Below, one piece after another: positions 8,786-15,846 of a DNA stretch of 64,000 nucleotides (positions are counted from its first letter, which is position 1; every line of letters starts with the position of its first letter). The stretch is from Spirochaetia bacterium (GTDB taxonomy: Bacteria; Spirochaetota; Spirochaetia; Treponematales; Treponemataceae). Location of the stretch: positions 7,104 to 71,103 of the forward strand of contig CAAGBC010000031.1 in NCBI GenBank assembly GCA_900767955.1. Direction: 5' to 3'. Made by a program: the position numbers and the translations under genes. The notes under the pieces are model-generated. The model was given only the letters and a program-made list of their open reading frames with translations, searched no databases and was not told the DNA's origin.

Positions 8786-10276
8786 ATGGGATACAATGTT
8801 GAAAAACAACATGCAAAAGGGAAACTTCACGCAATTGAAAGAATAAACGCATTGTGTGATAAAGATTCTTTTATGGAAATTTATTCTGGAGTGCGCCACA
8901 ATTGTACAAGTTTTGGTATGGAATCAAAAGACATTCCTTACGATGGCGTTATCACAGGATTTGGAAAAATTAACGGAAGAAAAGTTGCAATTTATGCTCA
9001 AGACTTCACAGTTCAGGGTGGTTCTCTTGGATTAATGCACGGTAAAAAAATTGCAGAACTTATTGATAAAGCTATTCAGGCTCGTTGTCCAGTAATTGGA
9101 ATTAACGATTCAGGTGGAGCTCGTATTCAGGAAGGTGTTGATGCACTTTGTGGTTACGGTGATTTATTCTACCAGAATGTTCGTGCATCAGGTTCTGTTC
9201 CTCAGATTTCTATCATCGCTGGTCCTTGTGCTGGTGGTGCTGTATATAGCCCTGGAATTACAGACTTTATTTTTGCTGTAGATAAAATCAGCCAGTTATT
9301 TATTACAGGCCCAAAAGTTGTAAAATCTGTTATGTTTATGGATATTACAGCAGAAGACTTAGGTGGAGCTTCTATTCACTCTAAAAAATCTGGTGTTGCA
9401 CATTTCCGTTGCGAAGGCGAAAATGAATGTTACGAAAAAGTACGCAAACTTCTTGACTACATTCCACACTACTACGGTGATGAATTAGTTCAGGCTGCAA
9501 AATATCACTTTGACGAAAAGAAAAAAGCAAAACACATTGAAACAATCTTACCAGAAAACACACGCAAAGGTTATGACATTCGTGAAGTAATCAACGATGT
9601 AACAGATGACGATTCATTCTTTGAAACATCTGCCGAATTTGCTATCAACTGTGTAACTGGTTTTGCAAAAATCGAAGGCCGTTCAGTTGGTATCGTTGCA
9701 AATAACCCAGGTGGCATGGGTGGTGTTCTTGACTGTGATGCAAGTGATAAAATTGCTCGTCATGTACGCTACTGTGATGCTTTTAATATTCCACTTGTTA
9801 CTTTTGTTGATGTTCCTGGATTTATCCCTGGTCCACAGGAAGAACAAAAAGGTATTATTCGCCACGGTGCAAAAGTAATTTACGCATATTCAGAAGCATC
9901 TGTTCCAAAGATTTCTGTTATCACTCGTAAAGCTTACGGTGGAGCATACATCGCAATGTGTTCAAAACACATCGGAGCTGATTTTGTATATGCATGGCCT
10001 GCATCAGAAATCGCTGTTATGGGTGCTGAAGGTGCTGTAGGAATCCTTTATGCAAAAGAACTTGCAGACCCAGAAAAAGCTGCTGAAGTTGCTGCAAAAG
10101 AACAAGCATATCGTGAAGAAATTATGACTCCTGCAATTGCTGCAAAGCGTGGATATGTAACAGAAGTAATTGAACCTTCTGCAACTCGTCGTCACATTGC
10201 AGAAAGTTTATCTTTCCTTGCAGATAAAAAATCAATGGATAATCCATTAAAGAAACACGGAAATATCCCACTTTAA
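8786..10276 (+). CDS. mmdA: Acyl-CoA carboxyltransferase (methylmalonyl-CoA decarboxylase alpha / propionyl-CoA carboxylase beta type)
   Basis: A protein of 496 residues of the crotonase-fold carboxyltransferase family. The two oxyanion-hole regions are clear: GINDSGGARIQEGVDALCGYG near residue 110, and the second set PGFIPGPQEEQKGIIRHGAK with ITRKAYGGAYIAM near 345-390. The family moves carboxyl groups between biotin and methylmalonyl- or propionyl-CoA. The gene stands alone with its own promoter and terminator; no biotin carrier or carboxylase gene is adjacent. The oadGAB operon 26 kb away could supply the biotin carrier. Codon use is richer in C/G-ending codons than its neighbours, as expected for high expression. 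Confidence 0.88.
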   Translation: MGYNVEKQHAKGKLHAIERINALCDKDSFMEIYSGVRHNCTSFGMESKDIPYDGVITGFGKINGRKVAIYAQDFTVQGGSLGLMHGKKIAELIDKAIQARCPVIGINDSGGARIQEGVDALCGYGDLFYQNVRASGSVPQISIIAGPCAGGAVYSPGITDFIFAVDKISQLFITGPKVVKSVMFMDITAEDLGGASIHSKKSGVAHFRCEGENECYEKVRKLLDYIPHYYGDELVQAAKYHFDEKKKAKHIETILPENTRKGYDIREVINDVTDDDSFFETSAEFAINCVTGFAKIEGRSVGIVANNPGGMGGVLDCDASDKIARHVRYCDAFNIPLVTFVDVPGFIPGPQEEQKGIIRHGAKVIYAYSEASVPKISVITRKAYGGAYIAMCSKHIGADFVYAWPASEIAVMGAEGAVGILYAKELADPEKAAEVAAKEQAYREEIMTPAIAAKRGYVTEVIEPSATRRHIAESLSFLADKKSMDNPLKKHGNIPL

Positions 10277-10294
10277 TAGATAATTTTTCATATC

Positions 10295-10328
10295 AAGGAG
10301 CTGTCTAATAGACAGCTCCTTTTTTTTA
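10295..10328 (+). terminator. Intrinsic terminator of the carboxyltransferase gene
   Basis: An 11-bp stem AAGGAGCTGTC / GACAGCTCCTT with a 5-nt loop, followed by a run of T. The T run reaches the stop of the opposing gene. Confidence 0.9.
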
Positions 10329-10787
10329 CAAACTCCACAATCCAAAAGGGTCTTCCCAAACTGAATTATCTATATATACAATTTTATTTACATAAAAATA
10401 ATCAGTAAAATAAACTTCATCATCATAATCTTCAAAATATGATTCTATTGGAATAGAAAATTCTAAAATATCTCCCTCTGGAATATTACGGGCAAATGAG
10501 TGATTAATAAAATCACAACCATAAAAGGCAGGTTCCCCGTCTGAATTATACAAACTCAAAACAACAGAAAATTCTTTAATTTCTTTATTGCACAAATTTT
10601 CAATAAAAAAAACATAATCCATATTTTCAGAATCAAATTCTATTTCATCAAATTTACAATAAGCGCTGTAGGGACATTTTTCTAATTTTGTAGAAAGACA
10701 ACTACAAAAAGATATACTTATAGATGAAATTCCCAGAATAAGCACAAACAGCAACAATTGTTTTTTGATTTTAATTTTTTGTTTCAT
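10326..10787 (-). CDS. Small putative lipoprotein, unknown function
   Basis: A protein of 153 residues with a basic N-terminus, a hydrophobic stretch and ISFCSC near residue 29, which fits the relaxed spirochaete lipobox. The mature part is acidic and strand-rich, with no domain I recognise. It stands alone, converging on the carboxyltransferase gene and sharing its terminator region. A TTTGCCGAAA element (10856-10865) and a TATAAT (10840-10845, minus strand) lie upstream. Confidence 0.6.
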   Translation of the reverse strand: MKQKIKIKKQLLLFVLILGISSISISFCSCLSTKLEKCPYSAYCKFDEIEFDSENMDYVFFIENLCNKEIKEFSVVLSLYNSDGEPAFYGCDFINHSFARNIPEGDILEFSIPIESYFEDYDDEVYFTDYFYVNKIVYIDNSVWEDPFGLWSL

Positions 10788-10899
10788 AGCAAAACTCCAT
10801 ATAACATTTTCAAATTAAGATTTTTTCCTCTATATATTTATTATAAAAATGATGAAATTTCGGCAAAGAAAAATATTTTTTTTACAATTATTTTTCTAA

Positions 10900-10928
10900 T
10901 TGCTTATAAGCTTTTTTTCTGATAATAT
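10900..10928 (+). promoter_or_regulatory. Possible promoter for the corA leader
   Basis: TTGCTT at 10900-10905 and TAATAT at 10923-10928, 17 bp apart. This is a moderate match. Transcription from here would give a leader of about 180 nt before corA. Confidence 0.3.
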
Positions 10929-10983
10929 GAACTTGGTTTGTTAAACTATTTTATTCGACTTAGGTCACAAACTATAAAAGGAG

Positions 10984-11091
10984 GCGTATATGGACGGTAG
11001 CAGTAGTTATAGCCCCAGTAATATTTTATACGCATGTCATGTGTTTTGTGATTTTCAGGAAATAAAATAGTAACATTATTTGTCCTGAAAA
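10984..11091 (+). promoter_or_regulatory. Structured corA leader with two hairpins
   Basis: GCGTATA (10984-10990) pairs with TATACGC (11027-11033) and would cover the start codon of a small ORF. A second hairpin pairs TTTTCAGGA (11052-11060) with TCCTGAAAA (11083-11091), with a further AAATAA/TTATTT stem inside. No T run follows, so this is not an ordinary terminator. The arrangement suggests cis control of the Mg2+ transporter gene. The stretch 10788-11116 between genes is explained by the promoter of the upstream minus-strand gene, this leader and the small ORF. Confidence 0.45.
10990..11070 (+). CDS. Possible 26-residue leader peptide before corA
   Basis: An ATG at 10990 sits 5 nt after a perfect AGGAGG, better than the ribosome site of most genes here, and opens a 26-codon frame (MDGSSSYSPSNILYACHVF and on) ending TAG at 11070. 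The start lies in the first leader hairpin and the stop inside the second, which is the layout of an attenuating leader peptide. There is no homology to judge by, so a coding role is an inference. Confidence 0.4.
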   Translation: MDGSSSYSPSNILYACHVFCDFQEIK

Positions 11092-11116
11092 ATTTCTATT
11101 ATAAAAGGACATTATT

Positions 11117-12172
11117 ATGATAAATTATTGGCAACAACTTCCAGACGGAAAAATTTCAAAATTAAAAAAAGAAGAATTAGATACAACAAAACGAACATGG
11201 ATTGATGCAAGAGTTGTTACTCGTGATGATGTAGAACTATTGCAATCAGAATTTAATATTGACCCAGAACATATTCTTGATATTTTGGACCCTGATGAAC
11301 TTTCTCGTATTGAAGATGGTGACGGATATGTTCTTACAATTACACGACTTCCTATTTTTGATCCAACAGCGGAAACTCAGTATTCAACAATTCCATTGGG
11401 TATTATCATAAAAGATACTAATATTATCACAATTTGTTGGACAGATTGCGAAGTATTAAAAGATTTTTCTGCAGGAAGAGTAAAAGGAATTACATTATCT
11501 GATTTTCCTTCATTTATTATTAGAATAATAAGTCGTGCAGATATTACATTCCTTCGTTATCTAAAAGAAATAAACAGACGCTCTATTGGTATCCAAAGTG
11601 AATTGAGACTTTCTGTTGAAAATAAAGAAATTTTGCAATTGTTAAGCTTAGAAAAATCACTTGTATACTTCACTACTTCACTTAAAAGTAACCAACTTTT
11701 GCTAGAAAAATTTAGAAAAACTAAACTTATTTCCCTTGATACAGATGATATTGATTGGCTTGATGATGTTGAAATTGATAACAAACAGGCTATAGAAATG
11801 GCTGAAACATATCGAAATGTTATTTTTGGAGTTATGGACGCTTTTGCTTCTATTATTTCTAATAACTTGAATATTGTTATGAAAAAGTTAGCAGTTTTAA
11901 ACCTTGTAATGATGGTTCCAACTTTTATAACAAGTTTTTTCGGAATGAATATGCCTCTTCCATTTATTAAATATGGAAATCTCGCAGTATGGATTGTATC
12001 ATTAATTTGTTTAATTTCTATTTTTATTACTAATTTGCTGTTAAACTTTAGCCAACGACCTACTGGACTAAATAAAAAACCAAAAAATAAAAAACGAAAT
12101 AAATCTGAAGAAGCAAAACAAAAGAAAATGCTTCGCAGATTAAAATCCATAGAAAACGCTTTGCAAGATTAA
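11117..12172 (+). CDS. corA: CorA-family Mg2+ (Co2+) transporter
   Basis: A protein of 351 residues with a large cytoplasmic N-terminal domain and two C-terminal membrane spans: about residues 256-275, ending in the signature GMN of FFGMNMPLP, and about 288-312. A basic tail follows (KKPKNKKRNKSEEAKQKK). CorA proteins form pentameric, Mg2+-gated channels in the inner membrane. AAGGA precedes the ATG. The structured leader upstream suggests regulation by mRNA structure. The next gene begins 21 nt on, probably in the same transcript. Confidence 0.9.
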   Translation: MINYWQQLPDGKISKLKKEELDTTKRTWIDARVVTRDDVELLQSEFNIDPEHILDILDPDELSRIEDGDGYVLTITRLPIFDPTAETQYSTIPLGIIIKDTNIITICWTDCEVLKDFSAGRVKGITLSDFPSFIIRIISRADITFLRYLKEINRRSIGIQSELRLSVENKEILQLLSLEKSLVYFTTSLKSNQLLLEKFRKTKLISLDTDDIDWLDDVEIDNKQAIEMAETYRNVIFGVMDAFASIISNNLNIVMKKLAVLNLVMMVPTFITSFFGMNMPLPFIKYGNLAVWIVSLICLISIFITNLLLNFSQRPTGLNKKPKNKKRNKSEEAKQKKMLRRLKSIENALQD

Positions 12173-12193
12173 AAAATCGCTAAGAGGAAATAA

Positions 12194-13138
12194 ATGAAAC
12201 AAAGAATAATTTTTCCAGTAATTGTATTTTTATCTTCATTCTTGTTGATGGCACAAAATTCAAATTCAGCTTTTAAGGATTTAGATTTAATCCTAGTTGA
12301 ACAAAATAATACAAAACAAAAATTCATCATTGGTGAAAATATTCAATCATTTACAGCAGAGCGTACAATTGATTCTTTTAGAATTAATAAATATGAAACA
12401 ACTTATAATCTTTGGTATTCAGTAAGAATAAAATCTGAATTCAATGGATATAAATTCCAAAATCCAGGACAAGAAGGCGCTTACGGAAGAAGAGGAAAAG
12501 CTCCTACAGAAAAAGGTTTTGGTCAACCAGTTACAATGATTAATTGGTACGATGCTATAGTTTGGTGTAATGCCCTAAGTGAACTAGAAGGAAAAACACC
12601 ATGTTATACATACGAAGGAAAAGTTTTAAGAGATTCCACAAATACTGCCGCTTGTGATTTAGCTGAATGTAATTGGAATGCAGATGGATATCGCTTGCCA
12701 ACAGAAACAGAATGGGAATATGCCGCAAGAAAAAGCAAAACAGGCTTTCAGCGTGGAGATTTAGCTAGTGGTCAGATTAATTCTGAAAATGAAGTTGCTT
12801 GGTTTAGTGAAAATACAAATACTTCAAAACCAGTAGGAACTACAGGTTCCCCTTTTGCAAAAGATATAACAATCATTCCAGGTTCAGGACAGAGCAATTT
12901 CTTGGGATTATTCGATATGAGTGGAAATTTACTAGAATATTGCTGGGATTGGTTTTCTGAATACACAGAACAACAAGGAAGAGCTGTAGGACCAGAATAC
13001 GGAAGTCAGCGAGTTAGCCGAGGTGGTAGTTGGTCCCCTTATACACAATTTATTTTTACTGCTGACAGATACGCTTTTGACCCAAATGAATTTTACAATT
13101 ATATGGGATTTAGAATCTGTACAAGCAGCTTAAAATAA
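12194..13138 (+). CDS. Exported FGE-sulfatase (SUMF1/EgtB-fold) domain protein
   Basis: A protein of 314 residues with a signal peptide (about 1-21, ending LLMAQ). The body has the formylglycine-generating-enzyme fold signature: RLPTETEWEYAARK near residue 165, then DMSGNLLEYCWDWF near 245, then SRGGSWSPY and GFRICTSS at the end. True FGEs have a C-terminal catalytic cysteine pair; here only the ending cysteine of GFRIC is seen, so sulfatase activation is doubtful. Such proteins are common in treponemes as exported proteins of unknown role. It probably shares the corA transcript. Confidence 0.8.
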   Translation: MKQRIIFPVIVFLSSFLLMAQNSNSAFKDLDLILVEQNNTKQKFIIGENIQSFTAERTIDSFRINKYETTYNLWYSVRIKSEFNGYKFQNPGQEGAYGRRGKAPTEKGFGQPVTMINWYDAIVWCNALSELEGKTPCYTYEGKVLRDSTNTAACDLAECNWNADGYRLPTETEWEYAARKSKTGFQRGDLASGQINSENEVAWFSENTNTSKPVGTTGSPFAKDITIIPGSGQSNFLGLFDMSGNLLEYCWDWFSEYTEQQGRAVGPEYGSQRVSRGGSWSPYTQFIFTADRYAFDPNEFYNYMGFRICTSSLK

Positions 13139-13140
13139 AC

Positions 13141-13830
13141 TTATATTTGTTTTAATTCAACTGATTCTATTTTATAATTATCATTTTCTACACAAATATT
13201 TAATATTGCGTAAAAACCTTCACATAAAGGCCCTGGATTAATTACTGTAGTTTTTCCTATTGAATCTACGCCTCTTCCTTCGTGAATGTGACCACAAACA
13301 ACAGCAAGAGGTTGCTTTTCTTCAATAAGATTTCTAAATAATTCAGAACCTGCGTGTAAATTTTCATTTACTGCATCACACTTTGTATCTTTTGGTGGAT
13401 TGTGAGAAATAATAATTAAATTATCCCATTCATTACTACCTTGAATATCAGATTCAGAAGTATTTAAAATATTAAAATCAGAAATAATTTCAGATTCTTC
13501 ACGCTCATTTGGAGTTTTTCCTGTGAACTTAGTTCCGCCACCTGCACCAACAATTGCAATTCCGTGGTGATATACAAGTGATTTTTCAACATTAATGTCT
13601 TTGTCATCTAATTCTTCAACAAAAGATGGTTCGTCACAATTACCAAGAACAGAAAAAATTACTTCATGTTTTTTGCACAATGCTTCTAAAGCAGGCTTTC
13701 CTGTGGGAATATTAAAACATTCAGCAAAATCACCTGCAAATAAAACTCCATCAACATTATTAAATTCAAAATCTAACTTTTCAAGAACATCAATATTTCC
13801 ATGCAAATCAGAAATAACAAGAAATTTCAT
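13141..13830 (-). CDS. Calcineurin-like metallophosphoesterase (YfcE/MJ0936 type)
   Basis: A protein of 229 residues with the full metal-ligand set of the family: SDLHGN (7-12), AGDFAE, GNCDEPS, ISHNPP and VCGHIHEGRG near residue 180. The compact size fits a small phosphodiesterase acting in the cytoplasm; the substrate is unknown. It starts at an ATG behind a GGGGG ribosome site that lies at the edge of a copy of the 154-bp repeat. It converges on the upstream plus-strand gene with 2 nt between. Confidence 0.82.
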   Translation of the reverse strand: MKFLVISDLHGNIDVLEKLDFEFNNVDGVLFAGDFAECFNIPTGKPALEALCKKHEVIFSVLGNCDEPSFVEELDDKDINVEKSLVYHHGIAIVGAGGGTKFTGKTPNEREESEIISDFNILNTSESDIQGSNEWDNLIIISHNPPKDTKCDAVNENLHAGSELFRNLIEEKQPLAVVCGHIHEGRGVDSIGKTTVINPGPLCEGFYAILNICVENDNYKIESVELKQI

Positions 13831-13834
13831 AATT

Positions 13835-13993
13835 CCCCCATAAAAAAGTCAATGAGTAAAACATCAGTTTTAGGAATTGACTTTTACGCTGTTTTGCAAC
13901 AAAGTGAAAAACAGCAGTTAATAAGAAAGTTTGCAACGCAAACTTTAAGATAAAAACTTTCACGCTATTTAAGTGGAAGTTTTTATCCCCCTC
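13835..13993. repeat. Diverged copy of the 154-bp hairpin repeat (copy A)
   Basis: It is the same element as the three tandem copies at 15155-15616, lying between hisC and the phosphoesterase. The three downstream stems are preserved (GCTGTTTT/AAAACAGC, AAAGTTTGC/GCAAACTTT, and the GATAAAAACTT/AAGTTTTTATC stem). The first stem keeps the outer AAAAAGTCAAT arms but has a different inner part. Confidence 0.8.
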
Positions 13994-13999
13994 CATAAA

Positions 14000-15148
14000 T
14001 TATATTAACTTTATAGCTTGTTTTAATTTATCCATTTGTTCTTTTGTTCCGATTGAAATTCGAACAAAATTTTCTATTCCAGGTGTATTAAAATGACGAA
14101 CAAGAATTCCTTCTTGTTTGATTTTTTGATAAACAACTTCACCCTTTAAAGAAGGATGCTGAGCAAAAACAAAATTAGTTTTAGAAGGAATTACATTCCA
14201 TCCAAGATTTAATAAAAATTGTTCAAAAGATTCTCGTTCTTCCACAACTTTTTTTGCACAATCTGAATAATACAAAGCATCTTCACAGGCAGCAGTTCCT
14301 GCCACTTGATTAATTGCATCAATAGGAAAATGATTAAAAGAATTTTTTACAGTTACAACAGTTTGGATAAGTTCTGGATTTGCAACAATATAGCCAATAC
14401 GCATTCCAGCACCACACATACTTTTGCTAAAAGTTCTTACAATTACAAGATTTTTAAATTCACTTAGCAAAGGAATACAACTTTCATCTCCAAAATCAGC
14501 ATAAGCTTCATCAACAACAAAAACTTTATCTTTAGGTGCTTTTAATAACATTTGGCGAACTTCATCTCTTGATAAAGCAATTCCAGTTGGTGCGTTTGGA
14601 TTTGCAAAAATAATGCTAGAATTATTTTCATTTGCTTTTTTTAGCATTAAATCTGTATCCAAAGACCAATCTTGCTTTAATGGAATTTTTTCAAGTTCAA
14701 TATTATAAAAGCCTGCATAAACTGGATAAAAACTATATGTAAAACTTGGTAATACTAATTTTACATCGCTATCAAAGAAGGAATAAAACACAAAAGAAAG
14801 AACTTCATCACTTCCGTTTCCTGCAAAAATCATATCTAGTGTTATTTCAAAAGGAATTTTATCTTTTTCATCACAAACACAATCATTATCAGACTTGTTA
14901 CAGCGACACAAAACTCCACCAGTTTTATTAAGCATTTTTGCAATTGCACTAGTCAATTCATTAGAATCAGGATCTGGATAAACTGCAAGTTTTGCAAAGT
15001 TTTTATCAACAAATTTAAGCATTGATTTTTGTACAAATTCAGAAGGTGGATAAGGATTTTCATTTGCATTTAACTTTATATAATCTCTATCTTTAGGTTG
15101 TTCCCCAGGAACATACGGATTTAATTTTTTTACCCTATTTGAAATCAC
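14000..15148 (-). CDS. hisC: Histidinol-phosphate aminotransferase (HisC family)
   Basis: A PLP aminotransferase of 382 residues. Motifs: LNANENPYPP (26-35), AGNGSDEVL (109-117), NPNAPTG, DEAYADF, and the PLP lysine in RTFSKSMCGAGMRIGY. It converts histidinol phosphate and 2-oxoglutarate in histidine synthesis, though some relatives act on aromatic amino acids. It starts at GTG 15148, six nt after AGGAG, and that ribosome site is the end of a 154-bp repeat copy. Odd: a Cys-rich insertion CRCNKSDNDCVC (81-92) replaces the short loop usual before the FVGNGSDE strand. No other his genes are nearby. Confidence 0.85.
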   Translation of the reverse strand: MISNRVKKLNPYVPGEQPKDRDYIKLNANENPYPPSEFVQKSMLKFVDKNFAKLAVYPDPDSNELTSAIAKMLNKTGGVLCRCNKSDNDCVCDEKDKIPFEITLDMIFAGNGSDEVLSFVFYSFFDSDVKLVLPSFTYSFYPVYAGFYNIELEKIPLKQDWSLDTDLMLKKANENNSSIIFANPNAPTGIALSRDEVRQMLLKAPKDKVFVVDEAYADFGDESCIPLLSEFKNLVIVRTFSKSMCGAGMRIGYIVANPELIQTVVTVKNSFNHFPIDAINQVAGTAACEDALYYSDCAKKVVEERESFEQFLLNLGWNVIPSKTNFVFAQHPSLKGEVVYQKIKQEGILVRHFNTPGIENFVRISIGTKEQMDKLKQAIKLI

Positions 15149-15154
15149 TTTTTT

Positions 15155-15616
15155 CTCCTATAAAAAGTTAATGAGGAAATATCAATTTCCGATTTAACTT
15201 TTTACGCTGTTTTGCAACAAAGTGAAAAACAGCAGTCAATAAGAAAGTTTGCAACGCAAACTTTAAGATAAAAACTTTCACGCTATTTAAGTGGAAGTTT
15301 TTATCTCACTCCTATAAAAAGTTAATGAGGAAATATCAATTTCCGATTTAACTTTTTACGCTGTTTTGCAATGTAATGAAAAACAGCAGTCAATAAGAAA
15401 GTTTGCAACGCAAACTTTAAGATAAAAACTTACACGCCATTTTAGTGGAAGTTTTTATCTCACTCCTATAAAAAGTCAATGAGGAAATATCAATTTCCGA
15501 TTTGGCTTTTTACGCTGTTTTACAACAAAGTGAAAAACAGCAGTCAATAAGAAAGTTTGCAACGCAAACTTTAAGATAAAAACTTTCACGCTATTTTAGA
15601 GGAAGTTTTTATCTCA
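15155..15616. repeat. Three tandem copies of a 154-bp hairpin-rich repeat
   Basis: Copies lie at 15155-15308, 15309-15462 and 15463-15616, each exactly 154 bp and nearly identical. Each can form four stems in order: AAAAAGTTAA/TTAACTTTTT with an inner GGAAAT/ATTTCC; GCTGTTTT/AAAACAGC; AAAGTTTGC/GCAAACTTT; and GATAAAAACTT/AAGTTTTTATC. On the minus strand each unit ends in AGGAG, and the last one serves as the hisC ribosome site. No ORF is seen inside. Of the whole gap 15149-15846, the part 15617-15811 is plain AT-rich DNA in which I see nothing else. Confidence 0.92.
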
Positions 15617-15811
15617 CTCCTACAAGAAAATGAAAATATTTTATTTATAAGTTCTGAAAAATAAATTCTATTCTATTTTATTAATTATGAATAACTACGT
15701 CAATTAAATATTTTATTCAAATTACACAATGATATGTAAACTTTTATAAAAGAAGAACAATATAAAAATTTGTTTTCAATATTTGTTTTCCTTAAAAACT
15801 GTGAATTAATC

Positions 15812-15840
15812 TTGTTGAAACAGACTTTTACTGTTAGAAT
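15812..15840 (+). promoter_or_regulatory. Promoter giving a likely leaderless transcript
   Basis: TTGTTG at 15812-15817, a 17-bp spacer, and TAGAAT (5/6) at 15835-15840. The ATG follows after only 6 nt and no ribosome site is present, so transcription would start at or next to the A of ATG. Confidence 0.5.
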
Positions 15841-15846
15841 GATAAT

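Noticed and set aside
11557..12150. A 197-codon minus-strand frame opposite corA
   Set aside because: No ribosome site and no recognisable domain; the CorA reading has the GMN motif and two spans.
15155..15616. CRISPR array or integron attC sites
   Set aside because: The units have no variable spacers, are contiguous at 154 bp, and lack the GTTRRRY/RYYYAAC core sites expected of attC. No cas or integrase gene is near.
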